The notes under the pieces: model-generated
Seen by the model: only the letters and a program-made list of their open reading frames with translations
What the model was told of the DNA's origin: nothing
Databases searched by the model: none
Made by a program: the position numbers and the translations under genes
Origin: CBDFHV01 sp965247705
GTDB taxonomy: Bacteria; Pseudomonadota; Alphaproteobacteria; Rhodospirillales; CAMCUA01
NCBI GenBank assembly: GCA_965247705.1
Contig: CBDFHV010000076.1
Span: 1-64,000, forward strand
Length of the DNA stretch: 64,000 nucleotides
Direction: 5' to 3'
Part shown: positions 1-7,539 of the stretch, piece by piece
Layout: each line of letters starts with the position of its first letter
Position numbering within the stretch: the stretch's first letter is position 1

Positions 1-147
1 ATGGTCGTTGGTCCGGGCGGGACAGAGCAGGCACCGACGTGACAAGTGTGTGGGCTTCGCGACGATCGTGAGCATGGGATTCCTTGGGCGCGGGCAATGC
101 GAACGCTTCCTCACTATTCCCGTACCACGGAGGGGTGAGGTCCCCTC

Positions 148-161
148 TTGACCCCGGTCAA
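148..161 (+). promoter_or_regulatory. Fnr/FixK-family binding site (distal)
   Basis: TTGACCCCGGTCAA is a perfect 14-bp palindrome of the Crp/Fnr type (TTGAC-N4-GTCAA). It lies 35 bp upstream of a second such box and about 100 bp before the small gene at 261. Activation under low oxygen is inferred from the motif alone. Confidence 0.5.
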
Positions 162-182
162 GCGCTGCCCTCCGGGATCGCA

Positions 183-196
183 CTGATCCAGGTCAA
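183..196 (+). promoter_or_regulatory. Fnr/FixK-family binding site (proximal)
   Basis: CTGATCCAGGTCAA differs by one base from the common alphaproteobacterial anaerobox TTGATCCAGGTCAA. If it acts as a class II site centred at -41.5, transcription would begin near 231, with a weak -10 (TACGGT) near 219 and a leader of about 30 nt before the ATG at 261. Confidence 0.5.
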
Positions 197-260
197 GGTT
201 TGTTAATAGATTGCTGGCTACGGTAGTGGAGTTCCCTGGGAACGCCGGTGGGGGTACCAC

Positions 261-506
261 ATGTCCACGGAGTACGAACGCTACTTGGCGACGCGCTTTC
301 CTCGACACGCCAACAGCATCAACTTCCTCTGCGAGACCGATCGGCATTTCGATTCCATTTGCTATCGATATCGCGAAATCTGTAATCGCTTGCTGCATCT
401 GGAGCATGCGCATACGCCCTACGTGGAGGCCGAACTGCGCATGCTGCGGGAGGAGCAGGGCCAGGTCGAAGCCGAACTGCTGGGCGCCTTGCACAAGGCC
501 GCCTGA
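261..506 (+). CDS. DUF465/YdcH-like small helical protein
   Basis: This 81-aa protein resembles the DUF465 (YdcH) family of short alpha-helical, possibly coiled-coil proteins of unknown function: an N-terminal basic helix, an aromatic/charged middle (YRYREICNRL) and a C-terminal helix in which a VEAELRML stretch is followed by alternating E and L. The length fits the family. The ATG at 261 has a G-rich stretch about 8 nt upstream. Two Fnr-type boxes precede it, so oxygen-responsive expression is likely. sat begins 80 nt downstream on the same strand. A shorter in-frame start is possible, but this ATG keeps the whole domain. No specific function can be inferred. Confidence 0.65.
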   Translation: MSTEYERYLATRFPRHANSINFLCETDRHFDSICYRYREICNRLLHLEHAHTPYVEAELRMLREEQGQVEAELLGALHKAA

Positions 507-555
507 CCGTCTTCGCCCGCTCGTCTGGTAAACCTCGAGGGTGGGCTCTATGAAG

Positions 556-582
556 GGGACTCCGACCTGATTGCGGAGTCCC
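556..582 (+). promoter_or_regulatory. Hairpin sequestering the sat ribosome-binding site
   Basis: GGGACTCCG (556-564) and CGGAGTCCC (574-582) form a perfect 9-bp stem around a 9-nt loop, ending 4 nt before the sat ATG. The only good Shine-Dalgarno, GGAG at 575-578, is inside the 3' arm. No T-tract follows, so this looks like a translational control hairpin and not a terminator. Which signal would open it is unknown. Confidence 0.55.
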
Positions 583-586
583 AAGC

Positions 587-1867
587 ATGGCCACGCTCGT
601 ACCGCCCCATGGCGGCGCAGACCTGAGACCGCTCCTCCTGCCCGGTGAGGCCCGGGAATCGACCCGCGCCCGCGCCGCCGACATGCCCAATGTTCCGCTT
701 AGCAGCCGCGAGGTCTCGGACCTGCTGATGCTGGGGATGGGCGCCTACACACCCCTGGACGGGTTCATGGGGGAAGCCGACTGGCGCTCGACGACCACGG
801 ACATGCGCCTTGCCGACGGCACCTTCTGGCCGGTCCCCATCACACTCTCATGCGGTGCCGAGGCGGCGGGCGCTATCGGACCGGGCGACGAGGTGGCTCT
901 GGTCGATGACGCGGGACAGATCCTCGGCACCATGGTGGTGCGGGAAACCTACCGCATCGATCGGGACCTCGAATGTCGCAACGTATTCGGAACGACCGAT
1001 CCCGCACACCCGGGGGTCGCCAAAGTCATGGCCCAGGGGGAGGTCAATCTGGGCGGCCCGGTGGTGGTGCTGGACGACGGGCACTATCCGCAAACTTACC
1101 CAGGCCTCTACCACACGCCGGCGGAGACCCGGGCCCTGTTCGCCGAGCGGGGATGGGCGCGGGTGGCCGCGTTCCAGACCCGCAACCCCATGCACCGAAG
1201 CCACGAATTCCTGGCCAAGGCCGCCATCGAAGTGTGCGACGGGTTGCTGATCCATCAGGTCCTGGGGGCTTTGAAGCCGGGCGACATCCCGGCCGACGTG
1301 CGGGTGGCGGCCATCGATGCCCTGGTCTCGGGCTACTTCGCGCCGGGTACGGTGATTCAAGCCGGCTACCCCATCGAGATGCGCTACGGCGGTCCGCGCG
1401 AGGCCCTGCTGCATGCGGTGTTTCGCCAGAACTTCGGCTGTTCCCACCTGGTCGTCGGCCGCGATCACGCCGGGGTCGGGGATTTTTATGGCCCCCACGA
1501 TGCCCAGCGCATCTTCGACGACATTCCCGACGACGCCATGGTCATCCGACCGTTGAAAATCAACGAGACCTTCTATTGCTACAAGTGCGCGGGAATGGCG
1601 ACGGGCGCCACCTGCTTTGCCCCCGAAGGAGACGATGCCCCGCCCGACGAGGCCCGGCGCAATACCCTGGCGGCGGAGGTTGCCACCGGCAAAAGGGCGC
1701 CCTTTCCCTGCCCCGACGGCGGCGACGGCAAGCTGGCCATCTCCGGCACCCGCCTCAGGGAGATGTTCGCCAACCACGAGCCGATCCCGGCCGAATACTC
1801 CCGGCCCGAGGTGGTGGCGGTGCTGCAGGCCTACTACGACCGGGCGGCTGCACCCTCGAGAGTGTGA
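587..1867 (+). CDS. sat: Sulfate adenylyltransferase (ATP sulfurylase)
   Basis: Interconverts ATP plus sulfate with adenosine-5'-phosphosulfate plus pyrophosphate in the cytoplasm. The 426-aa monomer-type Sat has the nucleotide-binding QTRNP (197-201), the HRSH motif (203-206), GRDHAG (291-296) and the C-terminal ISGTRLREMF (385-394). CYKC (331-334) with a later Cys suggests the zinc site of bacterial/archaeal Sat. The start matches family members, which begin near a conserved L(V/I)PPHGG. No aprAB, APS kinase or PAPS reductase lies nearby, so direction (assimilation or sulfur oxidation) cannot be decided. Translation is probably gated by the upstream hairpin. A G+C-rich palindrome at 1912-1938 follows the stop codon. 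Confidence 0.95.
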   Translation: MATLVPPHGGADLRPLLLPGEARESTRARAADMPNVPLSSREVSDLLMLGMGAYTPLDGFMGEADWRSTTTDMRLADGTFWPVPITLSCGAEAAGAIGPGDEVALVDDAGQILGTMVVRETYRIDRDLECRNVFGTTDPAHPGVAKVMAQGEVNLGGPVVVLDDGHYPQTYPGLYHTPAETRALFAERGWARVAAFQTRNPMHRSHEFLAKAAIEVCDGLLIHQVLGALKPGDIPADVRVAAIDALVSGYFAPGTVIQAGYPIEMRYGGPREALLHAVFRQNFGCSHLVVGRDHAGVGDFYGPHDAQRIFDDIPDDAMVIRPLKINETFYCYKCAGMATGATCFAPEGDDAPPDEARRNTLAAEVATGKRAPFPCPDGGDGKLAISGTRLREMFANHEPIPAEYSRPEVVAVLQAYYDRAAAPSRV

Positions 1868-1911
1868 AAGGACTTTCTAGTCGCGTCCTGCGAAGGGGGT
1901 TTCGGGCCGGG

Positions 1912-1938
1912 AGCGGGCGGATCTGAGACCCGCCCGCT
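1912..1938. repeat. Palindromic intergenic repeat, possible sat terminator
   Basis: AGCGGGCGG (1912-1920) pairs with CCGCCCGCT (1930-1938) around a CTGAGA-containing loop. The same GGGCGGGTCTSAGACCCGCCC-type palindrome recurs near 40.2 kb, 50.2 kb and, degenerate, near 62.1-62.3 kb. It may act as a terminator or mRNA 3' stabiliser. Confidence 0.55.
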
Positions 1939-1973
1939 TCAGACGAACAAGCAGGCATCAGGCGCACCACGCG

Positions 1974-2144
1974 TCACTTCAAATGTTTGTTGGCATCATT
2001 CATGGAGATGGACTTTCGTTGCACCTCCGATTCGATGCGAAGGGTGAGCGCCCGCTTGATGGCCGCTGCCGTGACTTCCTCGTAGATACTCTCTTCCTTG
2101 AGAAAGCTGTCGAAACTCGATCCGATGCGCCCGGGTTTCGTCAC
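1974..2144 (-). pseudogene. Truncated HigA/XRE-type antitoxin fragment
   Basis: With a GTG start at 2144 (AGGA about 10 nt upstream) this gives 56 aa including IGSSFDSFLKEESIYEEV and TAAAIKR, the conserved N-terminal part of small XRE-family antitoxins of about 100 aa. The frame stops where the helix-turn-helix recognition helix and C-terminal strand should follow, so the DNA-binding part is missing. No toxin gene accompanies it. One inverted repeat (2164-2205) lies directly upstream, where its promoter should be. I read it as a remnant. A functional microprotein is possible but less likely. Confidence 0.5.
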
Positions 2145-2163
2145 CGTCGAGTCTTCCTCATTC

Positions 2164-2205
2164 CGTGCTTATCCGGTTAGTACAGACACCCACTACATAT
2201 AGGGT
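2164..2205. repeat. Left copy of ~40-bp inverted repeat
   Basis: Pairs in inverted orientation with 4307-4348: 33 of the outer 39 positions are identical, including a 17-bp perfect core ACACCCACTACATATAG. The two copies bracket the FHA-protease gene. The core also resembles an NrdR box, so a duplicated promoter is an alternative to transposon ends. Confidence 0.6.
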
Positions 2206-2472
2206 CGCCGCACACATCCATTTTACGGCAGGAATTAGCCAGGAGCCGACTGAATGCGAGCGGTCACCGGCAAAGCGATAGGGACTCTGAACCTCTGGCA
2301 ATTCCTTAAGTCCATGCGATAATTCCTTGGGTTTCAAAAGCCCTCTGAAGCCGAATTCGCGGATCGTGCCGCAGGCGCAACAAATCGTGACACGGCGACG
2401 GTCTTGCGGATGATGGTTCCGGTGGCCCGGTGTTTGGCGTTCGTGCGTGTTTGCGGAGAGAGAGCGGAAGAG
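2206..2472. other. Non-coding stretch before the FHA-protease gene
   Basis: About 270 bp between the left inverted repeat and the protease start. I see no convincing coding frame, RNA gene or hairpin. It presumably holds the promoter of the gene at 2473. Confidence 0.3.
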
Positions 2473-4035
2473 ATGGAGGACGAGCGTGGTGCAAAACCGC
2501 TGGCCGGCGCAGCCGACCTGGAGCACCTCACTGGCCCCTCTCGCGGCACGGTGATCTGGCTCAGCGGGTCAGCCTTGGACCTATCCCTGAGGTCCAATCA
2601 GTTCATCCGCGTCTCGGAGGCGCGCCCAGGTGAACGGCGGGACGACCTGATCGCTCGGCTTCATCGCGCTGAAGACAGCTATGAAATCGAGGCTGTCGAC
2701 GGCCGGCCGATATGGGTGAACGGCGTTCGCGTCACTGCCCGACAGCTCGAGCATTGCGATATGATCGAGTTCGGAGAAACTGGGCCGATGTCCCGCTTTT
2801 GCCTTTACCGCGAAGACCAACCAGTTCGCACAACGGTCACCGATATCCTGAGCGACGCCCTCGCCTATCTCCGGGTCAGCCGCCAGCCGATTGCCAACCG
2901 AGTATTCAGGACCCTTTTCGAAGTTCTGAGACGACTGACGCGCAAAACGACGATTCTGTTCCGGGTTAGCGTTATCCTGGCGATAGTCGTTCTCGCGGTA
3001 CTAGCCTACCAGCAGATCCGGTTGAACGTTCTGCTCCAGCAACGAATCGAAAGCGGCGCCAACCGTCTCGAAAGCTTCGCGGGGGCGTTGACCCGCGCCA
3101 GGGAAGAAGCGCTGACGCCGAAAGACCTGCAAGCGCTGCGTCAGGAACTCGGGGGCCGGCTGTCTTCGAGCGCGGATCGTTTGGCGGCGTTGGAGCGGCG
3201 CTCCCTGGCCAGCGGGCGGGTGATCGCCGGATCGATGTCGTCGGTCGTGTTTCTCCAGGGCGCTTACGGGTTCCGGGAGAAATCGAGTGGCCGGATGCTG
3301 CGTCATGTCGTCGATGACGATGGCCGCCCGTTAATCTCCCCCAGAGGCCAGCCGCTGTTGTTGCTGGAAGGCGACGGTCCTGTGGCCGAACGCCAGTTCA
3401 CCGGCACCGGGTTCGCCGTCGGTGGCGTGCTTGTCACCAATCGGCACGTGGCGCTGCCCTGGGAAAATGACGCCAATGTCGAAGCGCTTGCCAGCCAAGG
3501 GCTCGGGCCGGTGATGATAAAGTTCATCGTCTACCTGCCCGGCAAGCCAACGGCCGGTCAGGTAGAATTTCTGCGGGCGAGTCAGGACGCGGACCTCGCC
3601 GTCTTACGCCGCAAAGACGATGCCGAGCCGATGCCAGACCTGAGGCTCGCCGACGCACCGCCAGCTCCCGGGGACGAGGTGATCGTCATGGGCTATCCGA
3701 CCGGCCTCCGCTCAATGCTGGCTCAGTCGGGCGACGCCTTCATCGAAGAGCTCCAGAAGACCAACGACACTGAATACTGGAGCGTGGCCGCTCGCCTTGC
3801 CGAGAAAGGGCACATCGCGCCGCTCGCCAGCCGCGGCATAGTCGGCCAGGTCACTCCGGCGACAGTCGTGTACGACGCAGAGACGACCCACGGCGGCAGT
3901 GGCGGCCCCGTGCTCGACATCAACGGCTCAGTGGTCGCGGTAAACGCTGCCATACTGCCCGAATATGGCGGCTCCAATTTGGGCGTTCCCGTTGCGAAGG
4001 TGCGGGCGTTGCTCGCGGACGCAGGCTTACGGTGA
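2473..4035 (+). CDS. FHA domain - membrane - trypsin-like serine protease
   Basis: The 520-aa protein begins at the ATG preceded by GGAAGAG; upstream in-frame ATGs lack a ribosome site. Residues ~20-115 look like a forkhead-associated phosphopeptide-binding fold (WVNG, then DMIEFGETGP). A single hydrophobic segment lies at ~161-179, followed by a coiled-coil-like linker (~180-245). The C-terminal half is an S1/HtrA-type protease with catalytic His325 (TNRHVA), Asp374 (DADLAVL) and Ser476 (GGSGGP). Topology should put the FHA domain in the cytoplasm and the protease in the periplasm, linking Ser/Thr phosphorylation to envelope proteolysis. No PDZ domain is visible. It is the only intact gene between the two inverted repeats. 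Confidence 0.8.
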   Translation: MEDERGAKPLAGAADLEHLTGPSRGTVIWLSGSALDLSLRSNQFIRVSEARPGERRDDLIARLHRAEDSYEIEAVDGRPIWVNGVRVTARQLEHCDMIEFGETGPMSRFCLYREDQPVRTTVTDILSDALAYLRVSRQPIANRVFRTLFEVLRRLTRKTTILFRVSVILAIVVLAVLAYQQIRLNVLLQQRIESGANRLESFAGALTRAREEALTPKDLQALRQELGGRLSSSADRLAALERRSLASGRVIAGSMSSVVFLQGAYGFREKSSGRMLRHVVDDDGRPLISPRGQPLLLLEGDGPVAERQFTGTGFAVGGVLVTNRHVALPWENDANVEALASQGLGPVMIKFIVYLPGKPTAGQVEFLRASQDADLAVLRRKDDAEPMPDLRLADAPPAPGDEVIVMGYPTGLRSMLAQSGDAFIEELQKTNDTEYWSVAARLAEKGHIAPLASRGIVGQVTPATVVYDAETTHGGSGGPVLDINGSVVAVNAAILPEYGGSNLGVPVAKVRALLADAGLR

Positions 4036-4306
4036 ATCCCAGGGTGTGCCGTAAGAAGTCCCTTTCGACTAGGCACGCGGCCTACACGGCGATGATGCCT
4101 GACCTACCTCATCTAATTGGTCCACGCTTGATGACACTGGTCAGGGGCGAGCGATAGCATTGAATGTGGGCGTGGCTGAGAAACTCATGAACGGCACCAG
4201 CGTGCTCCTGGAGCCCTTCCGCGTGTAAGCGGCGGTGAGAAGCTGTGCCACTTCCGCACCGGGTCATGACCGGCCGATTGGGCGGTATCGGCATGGCGTG
4301 TCGTTT
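4036..4306. other. Gene-poor stretch after the FHA-protease
   Basis: About 270 bp with no convincing gene. A minus-strand frame at 4109-4294 faintly resembles the C-terminal box of tyrosine recombinases (HRRLH, then EFLSHAHIQ), but the expected LRHT and TxxxY residues are absent. A decayed recombinase is possible but not established. Confidence 0.3.
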
Positions 4307-4348
4307 ACTCTATATGTAGTGGGTGTTTGTCTTGGCCGGATAGGCACG
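4307..4348. repeat. Right copy of ~40-bp inverted repeat
   Basis: Inverted partner of 2164-2205, sharing the perfect core CTATATGTAGTGGGTGT (4310-4326) and a CCGGATA block further out. No clear target-site duplication is visible outside either copy. Confidence 0.6.
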
Positions 4349-4381
4349 CTTCACTCGTTTCGTTGCCAGCCACCATGGCGT

Positions 4382-6730
4382 CTACCCTTCATCTTCGGAC
4401 GAAGCAATCGCCCGCCACACCCGTTCCGCTGTCGCCGGCATGTCCAGGTGGCGGACGCCCGTGGGGGCGAGGGCGTCGAGGATGGCGTTCATGACGGCGG
4501 GCAGGGCGCCGACGGTGCCGGCCTCGCCGGCGCCCTTGACGCCGAGGGGGTTCATGGCCGTCGGCACCGGGTTGTTGCCGACCTCAAAGAACGGCAGATC
4601 GTCGGCCCGGGGCATGGCGTAGTCCATGAAGGAGGCGGTCAGGAGCTGTCCCGACTGCGGATCATTGTCATAGGCGACCTGTTCGCACAGAATCTGGCCG
4701 GCGCCCTGGGCCACCCCACCATGGATTTGGCCCTTGAGCAGCAGCGGGTTGATCACGGTTCCCACGTCGTCCACCACCGTGTAGCGCTCCATGGTGACGG
4801 CTCCCGTGTCCGGGTCCACCTCCACCTCGCAGACGTGGCAGCCGTTGGGAAATGTCGGCGCGTCGGGCTTGAAGGCGGCGTAGGCTTCCAGTCCGGCCTC
4901 GATCTCAGGTGGCAGGGACTCCGGATCGTGGGCCGCCCGGGCAACCTCGCCCAGGCCCACCGACCTGTCCGTTCCCGCGACGGTGAAGTGCCCCACTTCG
5001 AAAACCACGTCGTCGACGGCCGTCTCCAAGAGGTGGGCGGCAATGATGCGTCCCTTGTCGACAATGCGGTCGGCCGCCCGTGCCACCGCCGTACCGCCCA
5101 GGGCGGCGGAGCGGGAGCCGAATGTGCCGCCGCCGAAGGCCAATCTGTCCGTATCGCCGGTGACGAAGCGGATTCCACCCGGGTCGATGCCGAGCCGATC
5201 GCACAGGACCTGCTTGAAAGTGGTCTCGTGACCCTGGCCGTGGGGGACGCTGCCCATGATCAGGGTAATGGTGCCGGCGCCGTCGAAACGCACCTGGGTG
5301 GTCTCCATGCCCCGCTGGGCCGCCTGTTCGACGGACATGGAAAGGCCGATGCCGCGCAGCCGTCCCCGGGCGTGGGCATCGGTCCGGCGGCTCCCAAACC
5401 CGCCGTGGTCGGCCGCCTCCAGCGCCATGTCCATGGTCCGCTCGAAGTCGCCGCAGTCGTATGTGAAAGTCAGCCCGGTGCGGAAAGGAAAGGCATCCGT
5501 GGGGATCATGTTGCGCCGCCGCAAGTGCACCGGATCGATGCCCATCTCGCGGGCCGCCGCATCCACCAGGCGCTCGATGACGTAAGCGGCCTCGGGCCGG
5601 CCGGCGCCCCGGTAGGCCGAGGTCTGGGTGGTGTTGGTGAACACGCCCGTGACGTGGGCGTGGATGGCCGGGGTGGAATAGACGCCGGCCAGGCTGCCCA
5701 AGTTGCCGATGCCCGAGTGGGGACCGCCGGTGGCCAGATAGGCGCCCAGGTTGACGATGGTCCGGGTCCGCACCGCCAGGAAGCGGCCGTCGGCGTCGAG
5801 GGCAAGTTCGGCCTGGGTCCGGTTGTCCCGGGCGTGGTTGTCGCTGACCAGGGCCTCGCCCCGGTCGCTGATCCACTTGACCGGGCGGCCGACCCGCCGC
5901 GAGGCCCACAGGACAAGGGCGTATTCGATATAGCTGCCGCCCTTCATGCCGAAGCTGCCGCCAACGTCGTGGCTGACCACCCGAACGGCGGTTTCCGCCA
6001 CCCCGATGGTTTGGGTCGCCAGTTCGTGGCGGACGTCCCAGGGCCTCTGGACTCCGGCATGGAGGGTGTAGCGGCCCTCGTGGGCATCGTAGTCGCCGAT
6101 GCAGCCCCGAGGCTCCATTGAATTGGCGGAAACCCGGGAGATGACCAGGTCCAGGCGCGTCGTGTGGTGGGCGCGGGCGAAGGCGACCTCGACGGCCGCC
6201 GTGTCGCCCACCTCATGGACGTAGCAGACGTTGTCCGGGCAGTCCGCCCACACGGCGGACGGCGCTTCCAGGACGGCGATGGAGTCGGTGACCGCGGGCA
6301 GGGGCGCATAGTCCACCTCGATGGCCTCGGCCGCGTCCTTGGCCTGAGCGATGGTTTCCGCCACCACCATCGCCACCGGATCGCCCACATGGCGCACCGC
6401 GTCCACCGCCAGGTGCGGCCGGCCGGGCCGGAACATGGGGCCGTCGCCCTTCTTCAGGTGCGTGATGCCACAAGGCAGGTCCGACGGCCCGTCGATGCAA
6501 AGGTCAGCCCCCGTCAGGACCGCCAGCACTCCGGGCATGGCCGTCGCCGCCGCGGCGTCGATGCCGCGCAGGCGGGCGTGGGCGTAGGGCGAGCGCAGCA
6601 GGAAGGCCCGCGCCATGCCGGGAAGCCGCAGGTCGTCCACGTAGCGCCCGCGCCCGGTAAGCAGGCGGGGATCCTCCGTCCTCGGTACCGGTTGCCCGAC
6701 GGCGAAGCGGGTCGCTTCCGTCCCTACCAC
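4382..6730 (-). CDS. Molybdenum hydroxylase large subunit, form II CoxL-like
   Basis: A 782-aa molybdopterin-binding subunit of the xanthine dehydrogenase/CO dehydrogenase family. The active-site loop reads AYRGAGR (372-378), the signature of form II CoxL-like aldehyde/xanthine-oxidase relatives, not the AYRCSFR of true CO dehydrogenase. The N-terminal a/b hammerhead (RTEDPRLLTGRGRYVDD) and C-terminal GVKGAGEAG loop with the conserved catalytic Glu are present. It starts at GTG 6730 behind a GGGGGAG ribosome site. The FAD (CoxM) and 2Fe-2S (CoxS) subunits that normally adjoin are absent, so partners must be encoded elsewhere or the gene is orphaned. The substrate is unknown, probably an aldehyde or N-heterocycle. 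Confidence 0.85.
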   Translation of the reverse strand: MVGTEATRFAVGQPVPRTEDPRLLTGRGRYVDDLRLPGMARAFLLRSPYAHARLRGIDAAAATAMPGVLAVLTGADLCIDGPSDLPCGITHLKKGDGPMFRPGRPHLAVDAVRHVGDPVAMVVAETIAQAKDAAEAIEVDYAPLPAVTDSIAVLEAPSAVWADCPDNVCYVHEVGDTAAVEVAFARAHHTTRLDLVISRVSANSMEPRGCIGDYDAHEGRYTLHAGVQRPWDVRHELATQTIGVAETAVRVVSHDVGGSFGMKGGSYIEYALVLWASRRVGRPVKWISDRGEALVSDNHARDNRTQAELALDADGRFLAVRTRTIVNLGAYLATGGPHSGIGNLGSLAGVYSTPAIHAHVTGVFTNTTQTSAYRGAGRPEAAYVIERLVDAAAREMGIDPVHLRRRNMIPTDAFPFRTGLTFTYDCGDFERTMDMALEAADHGGFGSRRTDAHARGRLRGIGLSMSVEQAAQRGMETTQVRFDGAGTITLIMGSVPHGQGHETTFKQVLCDRLGIDPGGIRFVTGDTDRLAFGGGTFGSRSAALGGTAVARAADRIVDKGRIIAAHLLETAVDDVVFEVGHFTVAGTDRSVGLGEVARAAHDPESLPPEIEAGLEAYAAFKPDAPTFPNGCHVCEVEVDPDTGAVTMERYTVVDDVGTVINPLLLKGQIHGGVAQGAGQILCEQVAYDNDPQSGQLLTASFMDYAMPRADDLPFFEVGNNPVPTAMNPLGVKGAGEAGTVGALPAVMNAILDALAPTGVRHLDMPATAERVWRAIASSEDEG

Positions 6731-6847
6731 GTTTGATCTCCCCCGTAGCTCTGGGCTATTTGGCAGAGTGACTTCCGAGCCGGAAGGCGACCCGGCCCGA
6801 CACTGTTGTGCGTCTTCACTGTGGTGGTAGTTTTCCTAGTGATACTT

Positions 6848-6857
6848 GATACGTATC
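6848..6857. promoter_or_regulatory. Putative HigA operator
   Basis: GATACGTATC is a perfect 10-bp palindrome 28 bp upstream of the higB start, preceded by a partial extra copy (GTGATACTT). Autorepression through such palindromes is usual for HigBA. The assignment is by position and symmetry only. Confidence 0.4.
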
Positions 6858-6885
6858 GCGGAAGCGTGTAGGGTCGTGTGCGAGA

Positions 6886-7167
6886 ATGATACGGTCGTTT
6901 CGCAGTCCTGAATCCGAACGCATCTGGAATGGACTCCGCAGCCACAAGCTGCCCGCCGGCATCCAGAACCGCCCCCTGCGCAAATTGCGCCAATTGGACG
7001 CAGCTCGGACGATGGAGGACCTGAGGAACCCGCCCGGCAATCGGCTCGAAGCTCTGAAGGGGGATCGTGTCGGCCAGATGAGCATCCGCATCAATGACCA
7101 ATGGCGAATTTGCTTTCGATGGTTCGATGGGCATGCCCTCGACGTGGAGATTGTAGACTATCACTGA
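6886..7167 (+). CDS. higB: HigB-type (RelE superfamily) mRNA interferase toxin
   Basis: A 93-aa toxin with the HigB hallmarks: N-terminal MIRSFRSPESERIW, the central NRLEALKGDRVGQMSIRIND block and the C-terminal WRICFRW-x-DGHALDVEIVDYH. The family cleaves ribosome-bound mRNA. Conserved basic residues and the terminal His needed for RNA cleavage appear present. Toxin before antitoxin is the typical higBA order. higA starts 20 nt downstream and the pair should be co-transcribed. Ribosome-site match at 6886 is weak. The pair sits between two unrelated catabolic loci, next to a truncated M24 gene, which suggests acquisition by insertion. Confidence 0.9.
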   Translation: MIRSFRSPESERIWNGLRSHKLPAGIQNRPLRKLRQLDAARTMEDLRNPPGNRLEALKGDRVGQMSIRINDQWRICFRWFDGHALDVEIVDYH

Positions 7168-7187
7168 AAACAGCTTTGGAGTTGGAC

Positions 7188-7496
7188 ATGGCCAAGACCG
7201 AGCTTCCCAATCCTCATCCCGGCGAGGTTCTCAAGGAGGAGTTCCTCGCCGAATTTGGTATGAGTCAGAACCAGCTTGCCCACGCCATCGGCGTTCCGGG
7301 CAACCGCGTTCACGCCATCGTCAAGGGGACTCGGGGCGTCACGGCGGACACCGACTTGCGCCTGTGCCATTTCTTCGGGTTGTCGGAGGGCTATTTCCTG
7401 CGCCTCCAGAATGCCTACGACACGCTGGAAGCCAAACGGCAAATCGGCGCCGATCTCAATCGGATCGAACCTCATGTGCCGTACCGGGCCGCATGA
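7188..7496 (+). CDS. higA: HigA-type XRE antitoxin
   Basis: A 102-aa HigA: LPNPHPGEVLKEEFL is the family N-terminus, followed by a helix-turn-helix (MSQNQLAHAIGVPGNRVHAI, residues ~25-44) and a C-terminal LRLQNAYDTLEAKR dimerisation part. The antitoxin neutralises HigB and represses the operon, probably at the palindrome at 6848. The ATG at 7188 was chosen because the domain begins there and a GGAG stretch sits just upstream; a longer frame from 7101 overlaps higB with a non-family sequence. The protein is complete and the pair looks functional. Confidence 0.9.
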   Translation: MAKTELPNPHPGEVLKEEFLAEFGMSQNQLAHAIGVPGNRVHAIVKGTRGVTADTDLRLCHFFGLSEGYFLRLQNAYDTLEAKRQIGADLNRIEPHVPYRAA

Positions 7497-7539
7497 GGTC
7501 GGGCATCACCGTGGGATACAGGTTGGGCACGACGGGATC

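Noticed and set aside
556..582. Hairpin as a Rho-independent terminator of the DUF465 gene
   Set aside because: No T-tract follows, and the 3' arm contains the Shine-Dalgarno of sat only 8 nt from its ATG.
2164..2205. NrdR box controlling a ribonucleotide reductase gene
   Set aside because: The core fits the NrdR consensus, but no nrd gene lies next to either copy; kept only as an alternative explanation of the inverted repeats.
4109..4294. Possible tyrosine-recombinase tail (EFLSHAHIQ)
   Set aside because: Only a few residues resemble the LGHxxI box; the conserved Arg-His and final Tyr context are missing, so the similarity may be chance.
4235..6121. Long plus-strand open frame (628 codons) opposite the molybdenum hydroxylase gene
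   Set aside because: It is the antisense shadow of a clear CoxL-like gene; its composition (many Gly, His, Arg, Val) is typical of antisense frames in G+C-rich genes and it has no recognisable domain.
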